NCBI GenBank assembly: GCA_026874595.1 | Contig: CM049321.1 | Location: 23,369,979 to 23,433,978, forward strand | Length of the DNA: 64,000 nt | Direction: 5' to 3' | Origin: Sipunculus nudus | Taxonomy: Eukaryota; Annelida; Sipuncula; Golfingiida; Sipunculidae | Part shown: piece after piece, positions 12,943 to 25,680 of the stretch | Numbering within the stretch: position 1 is the first letter of the stretch | Layout of the letters: every line of letters begins with the position of its first letter | Notes under the pieces: generated by a model | Told to the model about the DNA's origin: nothing | The model's database searches: none | What the model saw: the letters and a program-made list of their open reading frames with translations, nothing else | Position numbers and translations under genes: made by a program

Positions 12943-14187
12943 CATTATTATTTTAAAACCCACAACTTTTAAATTATATTACCTATTTTCCACTCATCTT
13001 TGTTATATGAATCATGTCAACTAATTCTTTGAGAATATAAAAAAACTAGTGACCTGGTCCTTTTTTGTCAAGGTCATGCAAATATGCAGATATACGTACA
13101 CTGACTGACTGAAGATGTTTTATCCAGCAGCTACAAGTGGCTGTAGTCAAGGCTTCAGCCCTTTGTGCTCCTAAAGAATAATCGACATTTGATGGAGCCT
13201 ATAGATGTAATGCCACGCAAGCATTGCAGGGAGCCGCGAGACCACCAGCGTTTTACCCATACTGGTGACCCGAGGAGAGCCACAGCACCCAAAGCCAATA
13301 AGGCCAGTCAGAATACAAACCGACACCAACACCAGCAGCAGAGACCCAGCCAATCCAGAGAGCAGAACTTGATCTTGAATGATTGGAGAGCGATTAACAT
13401 TTTCATCATAAGCCTGCAGCCTGGAGTACTGTTATGTTTTCCATTTTACTCAATAAAGGTGTATGCATTTGTTTTTAGTGATATGAGGTGTTTGTTTATG
13501 TGTATTTGTTGTGTTGTTCGTTGCCTCTTGCAGGTGTGCGTGATAAGTTTGTATTGTGTTATACACCGTAAGCAATGATGAGAATACAACATATGCTGGT
13601 AGGGATAGTCTGTCCTCAAAATATAGTACTGCCCTTCCAGTATCCTCCAGAGTACCCCCGTCATAGCATGTTGTTATCCCCTGCTTATTTTATATATTAT
13701 TTTTCTAAAAGAAATAAAAAGTGTATTTTGTGTGTGGGTGTATAAGCAAGTGTGTGTAGCAGAGAAATCCAGACTATGCAATTTGTTTGATGTTGTATCT
13801 GAAAAAATACTAAGGTGAATATCATGTGCAAGAATAATATAATACAGTGCTTTTTTTTTTATTTTTATTTTTCTTGGCTAGTTTTTCAAATGGTAATGGT
13901 CTGGTATTACTATACATTTTATTAGTAGCTTCTATAGTGGTTATTGCAGTGCATTCTTCATGCAGAAATACTGTAATATTCTGAACCCTTTAACTTTTGA
14001 AGAATTGCTTATATCCCTTGAAGTTGGATATATAATAATTGTCGAGGTGTGTATGTAATTATATATACATTTTTATGCTCTGCAAGAAATGCTCAGTTTT
14101 CATATTTCTTTGTGACGTTTTGAATTTGTATTTGTAGCAGATATTTCTTTAAGACCTACCACAGAACACTTTGAGTACAGTCTATCC
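12941..14187. other. Unassigned sequence with a GC-richer island
   Basis: 13090-13480 is clearly GC-richer than its surroundings and ends near an AATAAA (13452-13457). A 137-codon open frame (13165-13578) covers it, but its second half is hydrophobic low-complexity translation of AT-rich DNA and no domain is recognised. It may be a dispersed repeat or an old 3' end. I do not call a gene. Confidence 0.3.
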
Positions 14188-16684
14188 ATTAATTCAGGTG
14201 CAGAAAAAGGAATTTGATGAACTCAAGCAACAGAGATAATAAGTGACTGTCCAGGATTATTCCCAAAGGTATAGATGAAATTTTTGTAATGTATTTACTC
14301 CTTTTAGTTCTTCCGAGATTGCTCCTCACAAATAAACTAGTAAAAGCTTCCCATTGTTAAGCTTCCAATCATACTTGTTGCTCACAATGACCATGGTAGA
14401 ATATTACCTGTTCTTGAGTTCAAGACTTCAGCCAGGTTTCCATGGGCAGAGTTCACCTGCTGGATACACTGATATATAGTTTCTAGTAAATTGCACTGCA
14501 ATACACCCTTCACAGAATTTACTTTTTTTGTTGTTAGAACCTCGCTTGAAAAGGGGTGTATTATAGTGATTGACTTGTTCATCTGTCCACCCTTTCATCT
14601 ATCTTTTCTGTCCATCCGGGATGCTTTTTTTCGAGTGCAGTATTTCAATGAGATCTTTCTAGAATTCATGGTTCAAAATGGTGCCTGTTATCCAATTATA
14701 GACCTGCCTAATACCTATTATGGAGACTGGACCTCAGTGAGTGATTTTCATGCAGAAATTTGACAGAACATTGACACTCTTGAGGGTTTGTGTGCTTTAA
14801 AATTTCAGACTGCTGTTGAATCCATTATGGCTGCCATTCAGATACTTTAAATCTTTTTACAATAACATTTTAGACATTCCTGTGATTGTTTTATTATTTT
14901 TTTTCCCTTTCAGATTATTTATGGTAAAACATTTCAGACCAATCTGACTTTCAATATGGATCCCTGTCCCTTGGGCTGCCATTTTTAGGAGCTGGAGCTA
15001 ATTGAGGACCTTCATGGTCTCAACCTCTAGTTTCATAATTGACAAATTTCATTTGTGATTTTGTTTCTGTAATTTGCTTCAATATAAGTTATTTACAATA
15101 AGGTCAGAATTTGTCTAAGGACACTCTAATTGGATTAGTCTTAGTAGAAACAGCAGTCCTAATAGCAAAATAAAAATGGATCAGAGTTTGTCTAGTGACA
15201 ACCCCTCTGAGTTTGGCCTTGCAGGATCAATGATTCTGCTCCAACAGATCAGAGTAGGAATTGCTACATATAGTTTATTTATGTTAATATTTTTTTGTGA
15301 TTCTTCAGTTGATATAAGTAGTTTCCACCACTGTTTTCATTCCTATCACAGAACTCCTCAGCAGACATTATACTTTGATTGGGATGCAAAAAAGGCCTGT
15401 GATGTACACTCAACAACAAAGATGTTCGAAGTGACAACCCTGGACAATTCCTGAAGGTACAGTTGGAATTATTTTAATACAGATGTTCTCAGAACATACC
15501 CTTGCAGAAAAAAATGCATTTGAGGCACACTCAATAAGCACAGAAAAAGTAAAAAAGAAATGTAAATGGAGCATGGTTTAAGCACTACTTAGGCATGTAA
15601 AAAACACCTTTGAGGTATTGTTCAGTGAGCATAAATGTTACCACAATTGAATGGTACTTTGAAAATGTTTGAGCAGACCTAGGAGCACTATAAAAGCAGT
15701 TAATCAGTTTATTTGGAGCACCAAAGCAGCAATTTCAGCACTATGTATTTCTAAAGCACAGAATCAGTACACTTGGAGCACTAAAGAAGCACATGCAGTT
15801 TTAGCATTTTAAAAGTATTTCTGTACAGCATTTCACTGAAAGCACAAAATGAGCACAAATGAAGCACACTTTAAGCACACTTCATGTCCCAAAATTTCTG
15901 TAAGGGTATGTTCAAGTAGATGGTGGGATTATCCCAGATGTAAAATCATGGGATGAATTTACCGTTCCAGCAGGTATGTGTGAACAGCCTTTCATAATTA
16001 ATATATTTACAGTACTCCTGTTAATTCTTCAGACATTCTTTCATATAAATATATTTGTTTTTAAAGAGAAACAGCTCCCATTCGTCATCACACATGTTGT
16101 ACACAATGATCATGCTAGTATATGTGTATGGCCAATTCTTGAGTTCATGACTTTTTTCCAGGTTTGCATAAACTGAGATCACCAAATGGAAACTCTTATA
16201 GTTTCTGACAAATGGCACTGAAATACACCCTTACTAAATTAAAGATATTTTGATTTATTAATTCTTTTTTTTTGTGATTTTGTATCATTTTTTGGTAAAT
16301 TACTTTAAGTAAGATCAGAATTAATTTAGGATATTCTAATTGGATTTTGTCCCAGTGGTCAAATTACAATCCTTCTAGCATAAACAAAGATCATGGGTTT
16401 GTCTGACATCAACTCCTATTGGAGTGAGTTCTTACAAGATCAACATTTCAAATTGATTGGAACAGTCATTGTTACATAAAGTATATTTATTGGAATATTC
16501 TTTTTTTGTGATTTTTAAATTTATATGAGTCACTTATATTGTTTTAATTCCTATCACAGAACCCTGTTGCAGTTTTTCTCCGCTGATGGGGTTACAGAAG
16601 TGCTCCACTGGTGGGGTTACAGAAAAATTGTGGTTCCTTAAAAGCAACCTAGGTGAAAAGACAATACCTGGATACACCTTGAAG
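14188..16684 (+). repeat. Tandem genomic duplication containing a pair of exon-like segments
   Basis: Two related units follow each other. The segment around 14269-14520 (CTCACAATGACCATGGTAGAATATTACC, then GCACTGCAATACACCC) matches 15974-16240. The segment 15040-15456 (ACACTCTAATTGGATTAG, then CCTATCACAGAAC) matches 16260-16684. Unit 1 has about 500 bp more, at about 14530-15040, which looks like an insertion. Each unit holds two exon-like segments that end in a [IV]P-x-G-like reading before a GT: 14268, 15456, 15973 and 16684. The duplication itself is visible in the DNA. The coding interpretation is inference. Confidence 0.6.
15905..15973 (+). CDS. Candidate 69-bp phase-1 exon of an unknown gene
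   Basis: After a CTGTAAG acceptor-like site the frame reads GYVQVDGGIIPDVK then SWDEFTVPAG, ending at CAG|GTATGTG, a good 5' splice site. Entry and exit are both phase 1 and the length is a multiple of three, as in repeated extracellular modules. The other segments of the duplication (15352-15456, 16560-16684, and about 14188-14268) end in similar IPEG/IPGY/IPKG readings, but contain stops in at least one frame. The acceptor is poor (AAG, not CAG). No domain family is recognised. It could be a real repeated exon or a decayed paralogue. Confidence 0.3.
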
Positions 16685-16703
16685 GTATACTCAAGTGACA
16701 TTA

Positions 16704-17611
16704 TTTTTAGCTCAGCTGACTGTAAGTCATCTGAGCTATATATCTATCACTATTTAGCACTATTTCTCCTTTTGTCTGTTCATCTGGGGCACAGCAGTTC
16801 ATAGTTCATAGCAGGGCACAGATTGTAACCATTCAACCTAGAAACTTCTCACTACCTAGGAACTTCTCAAAATAAAAAACCTCGTGGGAGGACCTTGGAA
16901 AATCTCCCAAGAACCTAGGTCAAAACTGTTTTACATGATCAATATTCTGTGAGCTTCACAGCAAAAATATGCCTTAAAGCACTATGATTATCTGTTGATT
17001 ACCTAATTAACACCATATCGTTTAAGTATAGTTTATTTTTAACTCATGTTTGATACAATTTTTTTTCTCTCAGTTTTGGCAGGAGTTTTAAAACTGATGA
17101 CCTTGACCTTTATGTCAAATATGTGGCTTTATAGGATTTCTTGTGAATTTTGAAGTATTGCATATTGTTTCCTCAAAATGGATAAACATTGTAGTGACAG
17201 GCAAATACCTGAAATGTGTGGTAAACCTCACACAAAATGCAACAAAAGCAAAATCACCTCATATTGATTCCTGGTTATGGCCTTAATGTAAAAAAAAAGT
17301 TTTATGCAATTGTGTGTTGGGAAAGTTTGAAAATCATCACACTTGTCCAGGCAGTTTATTTCACAATACATCAGCATTCAAATGGAGTTGTATGAATGAT
17401 CTCATCTCTTGGTTATCATCATGCTTATTCCTGTTCAAGATGTTTTGAAATAGTGTATTTCATGAACTATAATATACAGTGGTATAGATCTAAAAAAATC
17501 AGTGAATTCAAGGGATATCATGTGCAACACTATTCAAGTTGAAAATGATAAAAATAACAAGAGATCTCCATAAAACATTAACATTGTAAAAACTGTTGAT
17601 ATACATTACAA
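16704..17611 (+). mobile_element. Helentron-like non-autonomous element, left part
   Basis: It begins with TTTTTAGCTCAGCTGACT then GTAAGTCATCTGAGCTATA, an imperfect 13-bp hairpin shared by six sites in the window. It continues with the family body CAGGGCACAGATTGTAACC.TTCAACCTAGAAACTTCTCA. No matching right end is seen before the next left end. Confidence 0.55.
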
Positions 17612-17990
17612 TTTTTAATTCAGATGACTTTATGTCATCTGAGCTATAGTTATGATTAATTGTATCTCATCTGTGTGTCTGTCTGTTTATTAGACTGGCA
17701 CATTTTGAAATTAGACTTACAAATCCAAAATTTGAGACACTTTATTTAATCAAGATTTAATTGTATGTAAGAAATTAGATCAAAATATTGTAAATTCTTC
17801 AAGATTATAGCATAAGTGGGCGATCAGCACCTTCCATTTTGCACAACTTTGACCATGGCACATTTTATTCCTGTAAACACACTGCTGGTTTGCTTTTGAC
17901 AGAAGGTACACATAAGGGTTTAATCTGTTAAAATATGAAATTTGAAAATATAAGCTCAGAAACAGGGCTTGTTCTTGATTTTTTTGGGGG
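17612..17990 (+). mobile_element. Helentron-like non-autonomous element fragment
   Basis: Left hairpin TTTTTAATTCAGATGACT then TTATGTCATCTGAGCTATAG. It is followed by a body (GGCACATTTTGAAATTAGACTTAC, later AAGGGTTTAATCTGTTAAAATATG) that aligns with the element starting at 19474. Confidence 0.5.
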
Positions 17991-19473
17991 GCTCTATTTA
18001 TTCACTTGAATTGTTAACTTAGTTCCAAGCAGCCCACTGTTGGTCACTGGAACTCATTTAATACAGCATTTCCTGCATACCCCACTTCCAGGGGATAATT
18101 ATTCCATTACACTTGATTTATATTGCTGATGGGGTGGGATGAGATATGATTTAAGATTAACTGCAACAGTAGGAGTGCTTCATTTATTGTATGTTTCAAT
18201 AAAAATGTCATATGACCATGGAAAAGCATGAAAATTACAGGGTTTTTTTGTTAAACAGGTAAAAGCACTACATAACAAAGGAAATCATATCAAAATTGTG
18301 TTATTTTATTTTCTTGAAAGATGAAAATCAAAATAAAAATGTTTGATGCGGGGTATTAAAATTGATGCGGGCGGTGCCTGAGAACCTTACCTTTTATTTT
18401 TTTTGCCTAAGATATCTCAATTTTTACTCAGATCTACTAATAATTGTTGTAGCAGGTGCATCATATGGGTTTCTAGAGCTGATAAGGTTTTGGTCATACT
18501 TGAATGATTTTTGGATTTTTTAAATTTTTTTATACAAAATTTTTACATATGTGACACTAAAAAGTTTTCCTGGGATTATTGGAATAGCATGAAAACTGAC
18601 AAGGGCTTTTATGGATTTTCAAGAAACTCACCATAACTATTTACCAATAGATTATCACACCGGAGTTTGATTAATTAAAGGCAAATCCCCGGCCACATAT
18701 TTAATGAGGTCAGAGGTCACAGAGCTATTTTGAAGGGTTGCTGTGATAACTTAGTAGGAATATGATGGATTTTTGTCAATCTCAGCAGAAATATTAATCA
18801 ATTTAATATCTCGCCTAATTTTTATTCCCAGCCAAATCCACGCATATTTAATTAGGACACCAAACTTTGGTGGCACCATTGTGACTTACCAAAATTCTTA
18901 TGGATTTTCATGAAACACTATAAACATAAACACTAATAGAGTTTCCCACTTGAATTTCATTCTCATAAAAATTCATGCATATTTCATGAGGTCAGATTAG
19001 GTTCTCTGATTAAGCCTGCACAAAGTGTTTTTGAACAATTTTGTGACTGTGAGTGTGTGTTTTCTAGTTTTTATTGTTTGAACTGTATTTCCAAAACTAA
19101 AGTTGTTTCATCGCAAATGTAATCCACAAGATGCCATGTTGTGCTATTGTGGCACTTTTAAAGAAACAAATTTCCACTTGAATAATTTAACCAAGTTAAC
19201 ATTCAAAATAAAATTAAATCCACCTGTGTGCATAATGTGATGTTATATGACCAAAATTAAGGATAAATGATGATGATATTGAGAAATTTGAATTGACTTA
19301 TAGATCCAGATATATATGTTATATTGCAAATGTATGAAAATCAAAATGATGAAACAAAAACAAAATTGATAAAATTATAAGTGAGGATCTAATGCACATT
19401 CATTATTTTCCTGCCTCAGACAAATTTGAAATAAAGTGATCAGCCTTGTTTGTCTCCCCAGTCAGTCTACCCA
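17991..19473. other. Unassigned AT-rich sequence
   Basis: No gene or clear element border. Stretches such as CCATAACTATTTACCAATAG and repeated CATGAAACAC-type phrases around 18600-18990 suggest an old repeat, but I cannot define it. Confidence 0.3.
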
Positions 19474-21714
19474 TTTTTAGCTCAGCTGACTATAAGTCAT
19501 CTGAGCTATAGTCGTGGTCCTTTGTCCGGCCGTTAACAGGGCACATTTTAAAACTGTTGGACCTACGAATCCAAAATTCTGCATACCATTAGATGTCCCC
19601 AAAATCTCCTACTATACCGAAAATTGGGTCATTAGAACTACGTTCCTTCGAGATATTAAGGAAAAACCTCCGTTTTCCATAAAAAAGCCATTGTTACACT
19701 TCAAGGCTGCCTAATATCTAAACCACTGATCTGTTTCTGATCAGATTTAGTATTCCTATTCTTCCATACATTTTCTGTGCACATACCAAAAATTAGGTCA
19801 GTATTGGGTATTATTTTGAAGTTATAGGCCCAAATATAATGCAATTTTTTAAAAATCAGGAAGTATATTTGCTCACTTAACATGAGAATTGCTGAAGCTG
19901 GAGACTTTTTTTCAGGAATATAACTTTATTTAATCAAGATTCAATTGTTTACCCAAAATTAGATCTGAATTTTGCAAATTGTTCAAGTTATTAGCATAAA
20001 TAAAAAATCAATACCTTAAATTTTGTCCAAATTTGGCAGTGGCATGTTTTTTTCCCTGTAAGTACTGTTGATTTTATTTTCACAGCATATATACAAAAGG
20101 ATTTAATCTTTTAAAATCTGAAATTTCAAAGAAATTGTTTGAAAAGAGTAGCTTTTATTCAAGTTTTCATACACCATGTCAAGTGTTGTTTACATCTGGC
20201 CCACCTAGTAGTACAGCCTTCACTTGCATTATGTAACCCACCCCAGGCAGCTTGCCTTGGCCCAGCTTGGCCACTACTAGCAGGCTTCCCCTCTGCCCTG
20301 CACTCACCCCCCCCCCCCCAGCTGGTGCATAAACTAGATGAATGTTATAATTTTCTGTATTTTATTTTATTCTTGGACATGCTTCATTTTAAATTTTGTA
20401 TTGTACCACCAGGGTTACAATGATTAAAGTGCACATTTAATTGTGTCCACAAAGTGATGTATTGCTATGAAAGTGTGGATGTTCATCAGATAAGTAATGC
20501 TTTACTTCGAAAGAGTAAAACTTCACCAGGTGTGAAATTGACTATTAATTCCAGTAATTAATTATAGCTGAGATTGTACTTAGCATAATGATATTGTTTG
20601 TCCCTCATTCAACCAACAGTGTGTATACTTTATTTGAAAAGATGTTTTTATTTCATCAAATGTACTGAATCTTTTATTTTATTTCGGTGAATAAAATTAA
20701 GCATGTACTGAAATCTCCAATGTGCAAAACTTTTTAATAGGGATTCAAGGAATAATTTTGTAGATGCCATGTTGTTATATATAAACTTAAATGCATTATT
20801 CCCCTTGAAAGTGAAATGAAGGTATTAGTCCATTCTGTCCACTTGCCTGTCCATCTGCAAATTTTTCATATGCATCACAGTATCTCAAATTTTTACTGTT
20901 TTTCTTCATGACAGTCTTGTCAGAGTATTAGTTTGCAATCATATATTGAGAACTTTACTATAACCAAGTAGGAGGGCCCTTTCCTCTTAGCTTCTCATAT
21001 GCTTATATAAATAAAAAACATTACAATAGAATATTTTTCATATTTTGCATTTGCAAAAATTTCAAACTTAAGCTGGTTGTCGTGACCCATGGGTCCTTTG
21101 TTTATATTCTGGATTCTCAACATCATTGTTTGGCTAAAACTGAATAAATACCAGACATGGTGCGAATACTTGGCAAATGTATATGAATATGAATATGAAT
21201 ATGTACTCCATTATAAAATTTCGTGCATAAGAATGGGAATTCAGGTAAAAATGAAAGTATTTGAATACCAGTGCAAATACTTTCAAAATGTATTCATGAA
21301 TGCATTCATGAATATATTCTATAATATTATTTTAATAATCTTTTCAGTTATATTTTATTAAAAAAAAACATATGATTCTCTTATTATTTTTAATAAAAAT
21401 TATATTTGGCCCAATATTTGTTATTAAATTTTAATAAATAGTTAAAGTCTTTATCTTATATGTGCTGCTTATCAGTTATATGGCCAAGCCAAAATCTGTA
21501 TGACAATGGCACTCTATTTGTTAATAAAATAAATGAAATCAATCTCTTCCCTATCTCCATAGAAACTATCAAAATCATACATAAGCTTAACACTAACAAC
21601 TCATAATACAGCTTATATTTATTTCCACACAAAACCAGCATGTGCCTCATTTCAAAATCATATTTTTTTTATCTTATATAACAGCTGAGCGCCGTGACCC
21701 ATAGGTCCCTTGTT
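19474..21714 (+). mobile_element. Helentron-like non-autonomous element(s), type 1
   Basis: Left hairpin at 19474-19511. The body has AAAACTGTTGGACCTACGAATCCAAAATTC and AAAAACCTCCGTTTTCC. Two right-end signatures follow: GTCGTGACCCATGGGTCCTTTGTTT (about 21079-21103) and CAGCTGAGCGCCGTGACCCATAGGTCCCTTGTT (about 21682-21714). The segment before the second end (about 21400-21680) aligns with 28612-28990. More than one insertion is therefore probable. A 13-C run lies at 20307-20319. Confidence 0.6.
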
Positions 21715-22166
21715 ATATTCAGTAATCATGGATCAACTGTTTTTCCTGTACTAACTGTTGAATTAAATTTTTTATCCCATATGTATATTCAGGGATGTTG
21801 TAACTCCCAACATTGAGCGCCATCAACAACCCCTACCTTGCATCTGGGGACTTGGGCTGTTAGTTATTTGAAAAAAAAATATAAAACGGAAAAAATGGTA
21901 TAGAAAAAAATTAGAATTTAATTGAACACACGTGTCACCTGCTGAGCTGTCAACAACTTATCAAGGAGTCAACCACTTATCATGGTGTTGGTATGTATCT
22001 TATGTTTAAAAACTGCTTACAATGTTTTAGTTTCATCATTAGAAAACACATGGTCAGATCACATAGTATTATTTGCAACAATTTTCATACTTGTCAGTAC
22101 AAATCTATCATATTAACCAATACCCACCTTATATTACCTTTTCCTCTCAGACTTTATCTCCATTAG
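21715..22166. other. Unassigned AT-rich spacer
   Basis: Nothing recognisable between two mobile elements. Confidence 0.3.
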
Positions 22167-24742
22167 TTTTTAGCTCAGCTGACTGTAAGTCATCTGAGCT
22201 ATAGCAATCACTCTTTGTCCATCGTCTCTCCGGCCATCCGGCCGTCTGTCCGTTAACAAGGCACAAATCATAACCACTGGACATGGAATCTTCTAACTTT
22301 ACATCAAGAGAGGTCCATGAAAAATCTCCAGGAAAGGACCTGGAATTAGGTCTCTGTTACCCATATTCTTCAAGCTATGGGGCTCCGAAGTATCCCCCAG
22401 AATAATGAAAAATTTGATACAAAAGCTCATGCAAATATCTAAACAACTAAATGCATTGATCACCATGATTCTTTGCATGGATATTGATCATGGATTGTTT
22501 CATCAGTTTCTGCAGACTGGTGGCGCCACCTGAATTTTTTAGATTTTTTACGGTTTTTTTTCTCTATTTTTGAGACCTCAAAAGATGCCGTCATCTGTTA
22601 ACAGGGCACATATCATAACCACTTGACCTGGAATCTTCTCACTTTACATTCAGAGTGGTTCCTGTAAAGTCTTCTTAGAAACTTGGAATCAGGTCTCTGT
22701 TACTCATATCCTTCAAGCTATGACTACGAAGTACCCCCCCCCCCCCCCAGAATATTGAAAAATTTGATATAAAAGCTCCAATATCTGAACAACTAATGCA
22801 TTGATCACCATGATTCTTTGGATGGTTATTGATCATGGAGTGTTTCATCAGTTTCTGAGACTGGTGGGATCACCTGTATTTTTACGATTTTTTTTCTATA
22901 TTTTTGAGACCTCAAAAGATGCTGTCATCTGTTTACAGGGCACAAATTGTAACCGCTCGATCGGAATCTTCTCACTTTACATCCAGAAAGGTCCATGAAA
23001 AGTCTACTTTTGAAACCTAGAATTTGGTCTCGGTTACCCATATTTTTCCAGTTATGGGGCTCCAAAGTACTCCCCGGAATAATGAAAAATTTGATACAAA
23101 AGCTCAAGTATCAGAACAACTAAAGCATTGATCACCATGATTCTTTGCATGGATATTAATCATGGAGTGTTTCATCAGTTTCTACAGACTCTTGGCGCCA
23201 CCTGTATTTTTTCGATTTTTTAACAATTTTTTTCCCCTACATTTTGAGACCTCAAAAGATGCGGTCATCTCTTAACAGGGCACAAATCGTAACCACTTGA
23301 CCTGGAATCTTCTTACTTGACATCCAGATAGGTCCATGAAAAGTCTTCTTGAAAACCTAGAATTAGGTCTCTGTTACCCATATTCTACAAGCTATGAGGC
23401 TCTGAAGTACCCCCCAGAATCATGAAAAATTTGATACAAATGCTCAAGTATCTGAACAACTAATGCATTGATCATTATGTTTCTTTGCATGGATATTGAT
23501 CATGGGGTGTTACATCAGGTTATGCAGACTGGTGGCGCCACCTGCATTTTTTTATTTTTATAAATTTTTTTCTCTTTTTTTTTCAGACCTGCAATGAAAC
23601 TGTCATCTGTTAACAGGGCACAAATCGTTACCACTGGACCTGGAATCTTCAAACTTAATATCCAGAGAGGTCCATGAAAAATATCCTTGAAAACCTGAAA
23701 TTAGGTCTCTGTTACCCATATCCTTTGAGCTATGGGGCTCCAAATTACCTCCCAAAATAATGCAAAATTTGTTACAAAAGCTCAAGTATCTGAATAACCA
23801 CTGCATTGATCACCATGATTCTTTGCATGAATATTGATCAAGGGATGTCCATCACTCTCTTCAGACTGGTGGTCCACCTGTGTTTTTTTCGAATTTTTAC
23901 AAATTGTTTTCTCTTTTTTTTCAGACCTCAATGAAACTGTCATCTGTTATCACGGCACAAATCGTAACCACTTGACCTGGAATCTTCAAACTAAATATAC
24001 AGAGAGGTCCATAAAGAATCCCCTTGAAAACCTGAAATTAGGTCTCTGTTACCCATATCCTTTGAGCTATGGGGCTCCAAAGTACCCCCCAGAATAGTGC
24101 AAAATTTGATACAAAAGCTCAAGTATCTGAATGGAAATTGATCATGGAGTGTTCTATCAGTTCCTGCAAACTGGTGGCGCCACCTATATTTTTTTTCAAT
24201 TTTTTAGGCATTTTTTCTCTATTTATGAGACCTTCAAATGAAGTTGTCATCTGTTAACATGGCACAAACTGTAACTGCTGAACTTAGAATCTTCTCACTT
24301 GACATCCAGGGAGACTAATAAAAAATCTTTCTGGAAACCTGAAATTAGGTTTCTGTTACCCATATTCTCTGAGCTATAGGACTCATAAATACCCCCAAGA
24401 ATAATTAAAAATTTGATACAAACAAAAGCTCCAGTATCTGAATAACTAATGCCTTAATTGATAGCCATGATTCTTTGGATATATATTGATCATGGAGTGT
24501 TTCATCAGTTCCTGCAGACTGGTGGCACTACCTGTATTTTTTTTTTTTCAAATTTTTACGCATTTTTTTTTCTATTTATGAGACCTTCAAATGAAGTTGT
24601 CATCTGTCCAAAAGCCCACTGAAACCCATTTCTAAGGACTCTTCACAATATTCATTATTTGTTTGCACTCTGGCAGTCATTTTGCTCATTGTTCAACATT
24701 CCTTGAATTCAGCTGAGCGTCAGGGCCCATGGGCCACTTGTT
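22167..24742 (+). mobile_element. Helentron-like non-autonomous element, type 2, with internal ~340-bp tandem array
   Basis: The left hairpin is at 22167-22204. The right end is AATTCAGCTGAGCGTCAGGGCCCATGGGCCACTTGTT, ending at about 24742 and containing the 12-bp palindrome GGCCCATGGGCC. Between them lie about seven direct copies of a module that starts with CATCTGTTAACAGGGCACAAATCGTAACC (near 22250, 22595, 22926, 23267, 23607, 23943 and 24248). Each copy contains GACCTGGAATCTTC, AGGTCTCTGTTACCCATAT and, in most copies, a GGTGGCGCCACC palindrome (for example 22519-22530). No protein is encoded. Confidence 0.75.
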
Positions 24743-24764
24743 ATTTTAGTTTTTTCCTTTAAGG

Positions 24765-24805
24765 TCAACTTTAGCATAGCAGAATGACCCACAGGTCCCT
24801 TGTTT
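24765..24805 (+). mobile_element. Extra right end of a Helentron-like element
   Basis: AGCAGAATGACCCACAGGTCCCTTGTTTT resembles the type 1 right end, only 60 bp after the preceding type 2 end. It is a fragment of another copy. Confidence 0.45.
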
Positions 24806-24908
24806 TAATCATGATATCAGTAAAATCATGCAGATGTGTAATGATTACAATTTAAATTAGACATCCTTTTTTGATCCTTATCACAAAGTGTCTGTGTGAG
24901 TTATTCAC

Positions 24909-25680
24909 AGGGTTGCCAGCAGTCAACTCTGAAAAAAATCTTGGACTTTTCTCTGACTGTTCCTGGACTTTTGGTTGATTTTCAGGGATAAACTAACCCA
25001 CAAAATTTAAATTCCCTCTAGAAAATGTCATTCTACTGCTAACACAAACCAAATCTTTATTTGAAAAATTGTAACTGTAAAGCAAAGCAAACTGAAACTA
25101 GAAATTTGGAATGACAATGTATCATTTAAAGAAAGATTCACTTTGTTATCTAGCATAAATCATGTGTATAAATTTATCTTACAATAACAACGAAGGACTT
25201 CTATGGATCAGTGTAACTGCACTGTGTTCTGCCTTTCTGGTTTGTTACCTGGTCAGATTCATGTCCTTGCATAAAATGTTTTACTAGTACTAAAAATTAG
25301 TTCTATATTACTGCTAAGAAACAGGTGACCTTTCATTGATGGTTGGTGCTATATGTTAACATTTTGTGTATCCATGCTCTGCATCATCAATCAATATGTA
25401 TTTTAAAAAAATCAAAGGGGTTTAAGATTTAATCTACTTACATAACACAACAATATTTGAAAGGAAAATGAAAAAGTAGTATGAAATTATTGAATGCTGG
25501 CTCATGAGATGAAAAGGTATTCCTGTCTGATAATCAACTACAGTTGCCATTAAAATTCCAACTTCTCCCTTGCATACAATCATCAGAAAATCCAATTACT
25601 TTTTATTAAATTCTATGACATTTCCCTGCCCTTGAAAACATAATATTTTCCCTTTCTTTTCCCTGACCACTGGCAACCCT
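24909..25680. mobile_element. hAT-type MITE with AGGGTTGCCAG inverted ends
   Basis: The left end AGGGTTGCCAGCAGTCA is inverted at the right end as TGACCACTGGCAACCCT. The element is about 772 bp, with no transposase. The flanks TTATTCAC (24901-24908) and GTATGCAG (25681-25688) match at five of eight positions, compatible with a decayed 8-bp hAT target duplication. Confidence 0.65.

Noticed and set aside
13165-13578. 137-codon open frame
   Set aside because: The first half is basic/Gln-rich from a GC-richer island and the second half is Cys/Val/Phe low complexity. There is no domain, no splice context and no homologous copy in the window.
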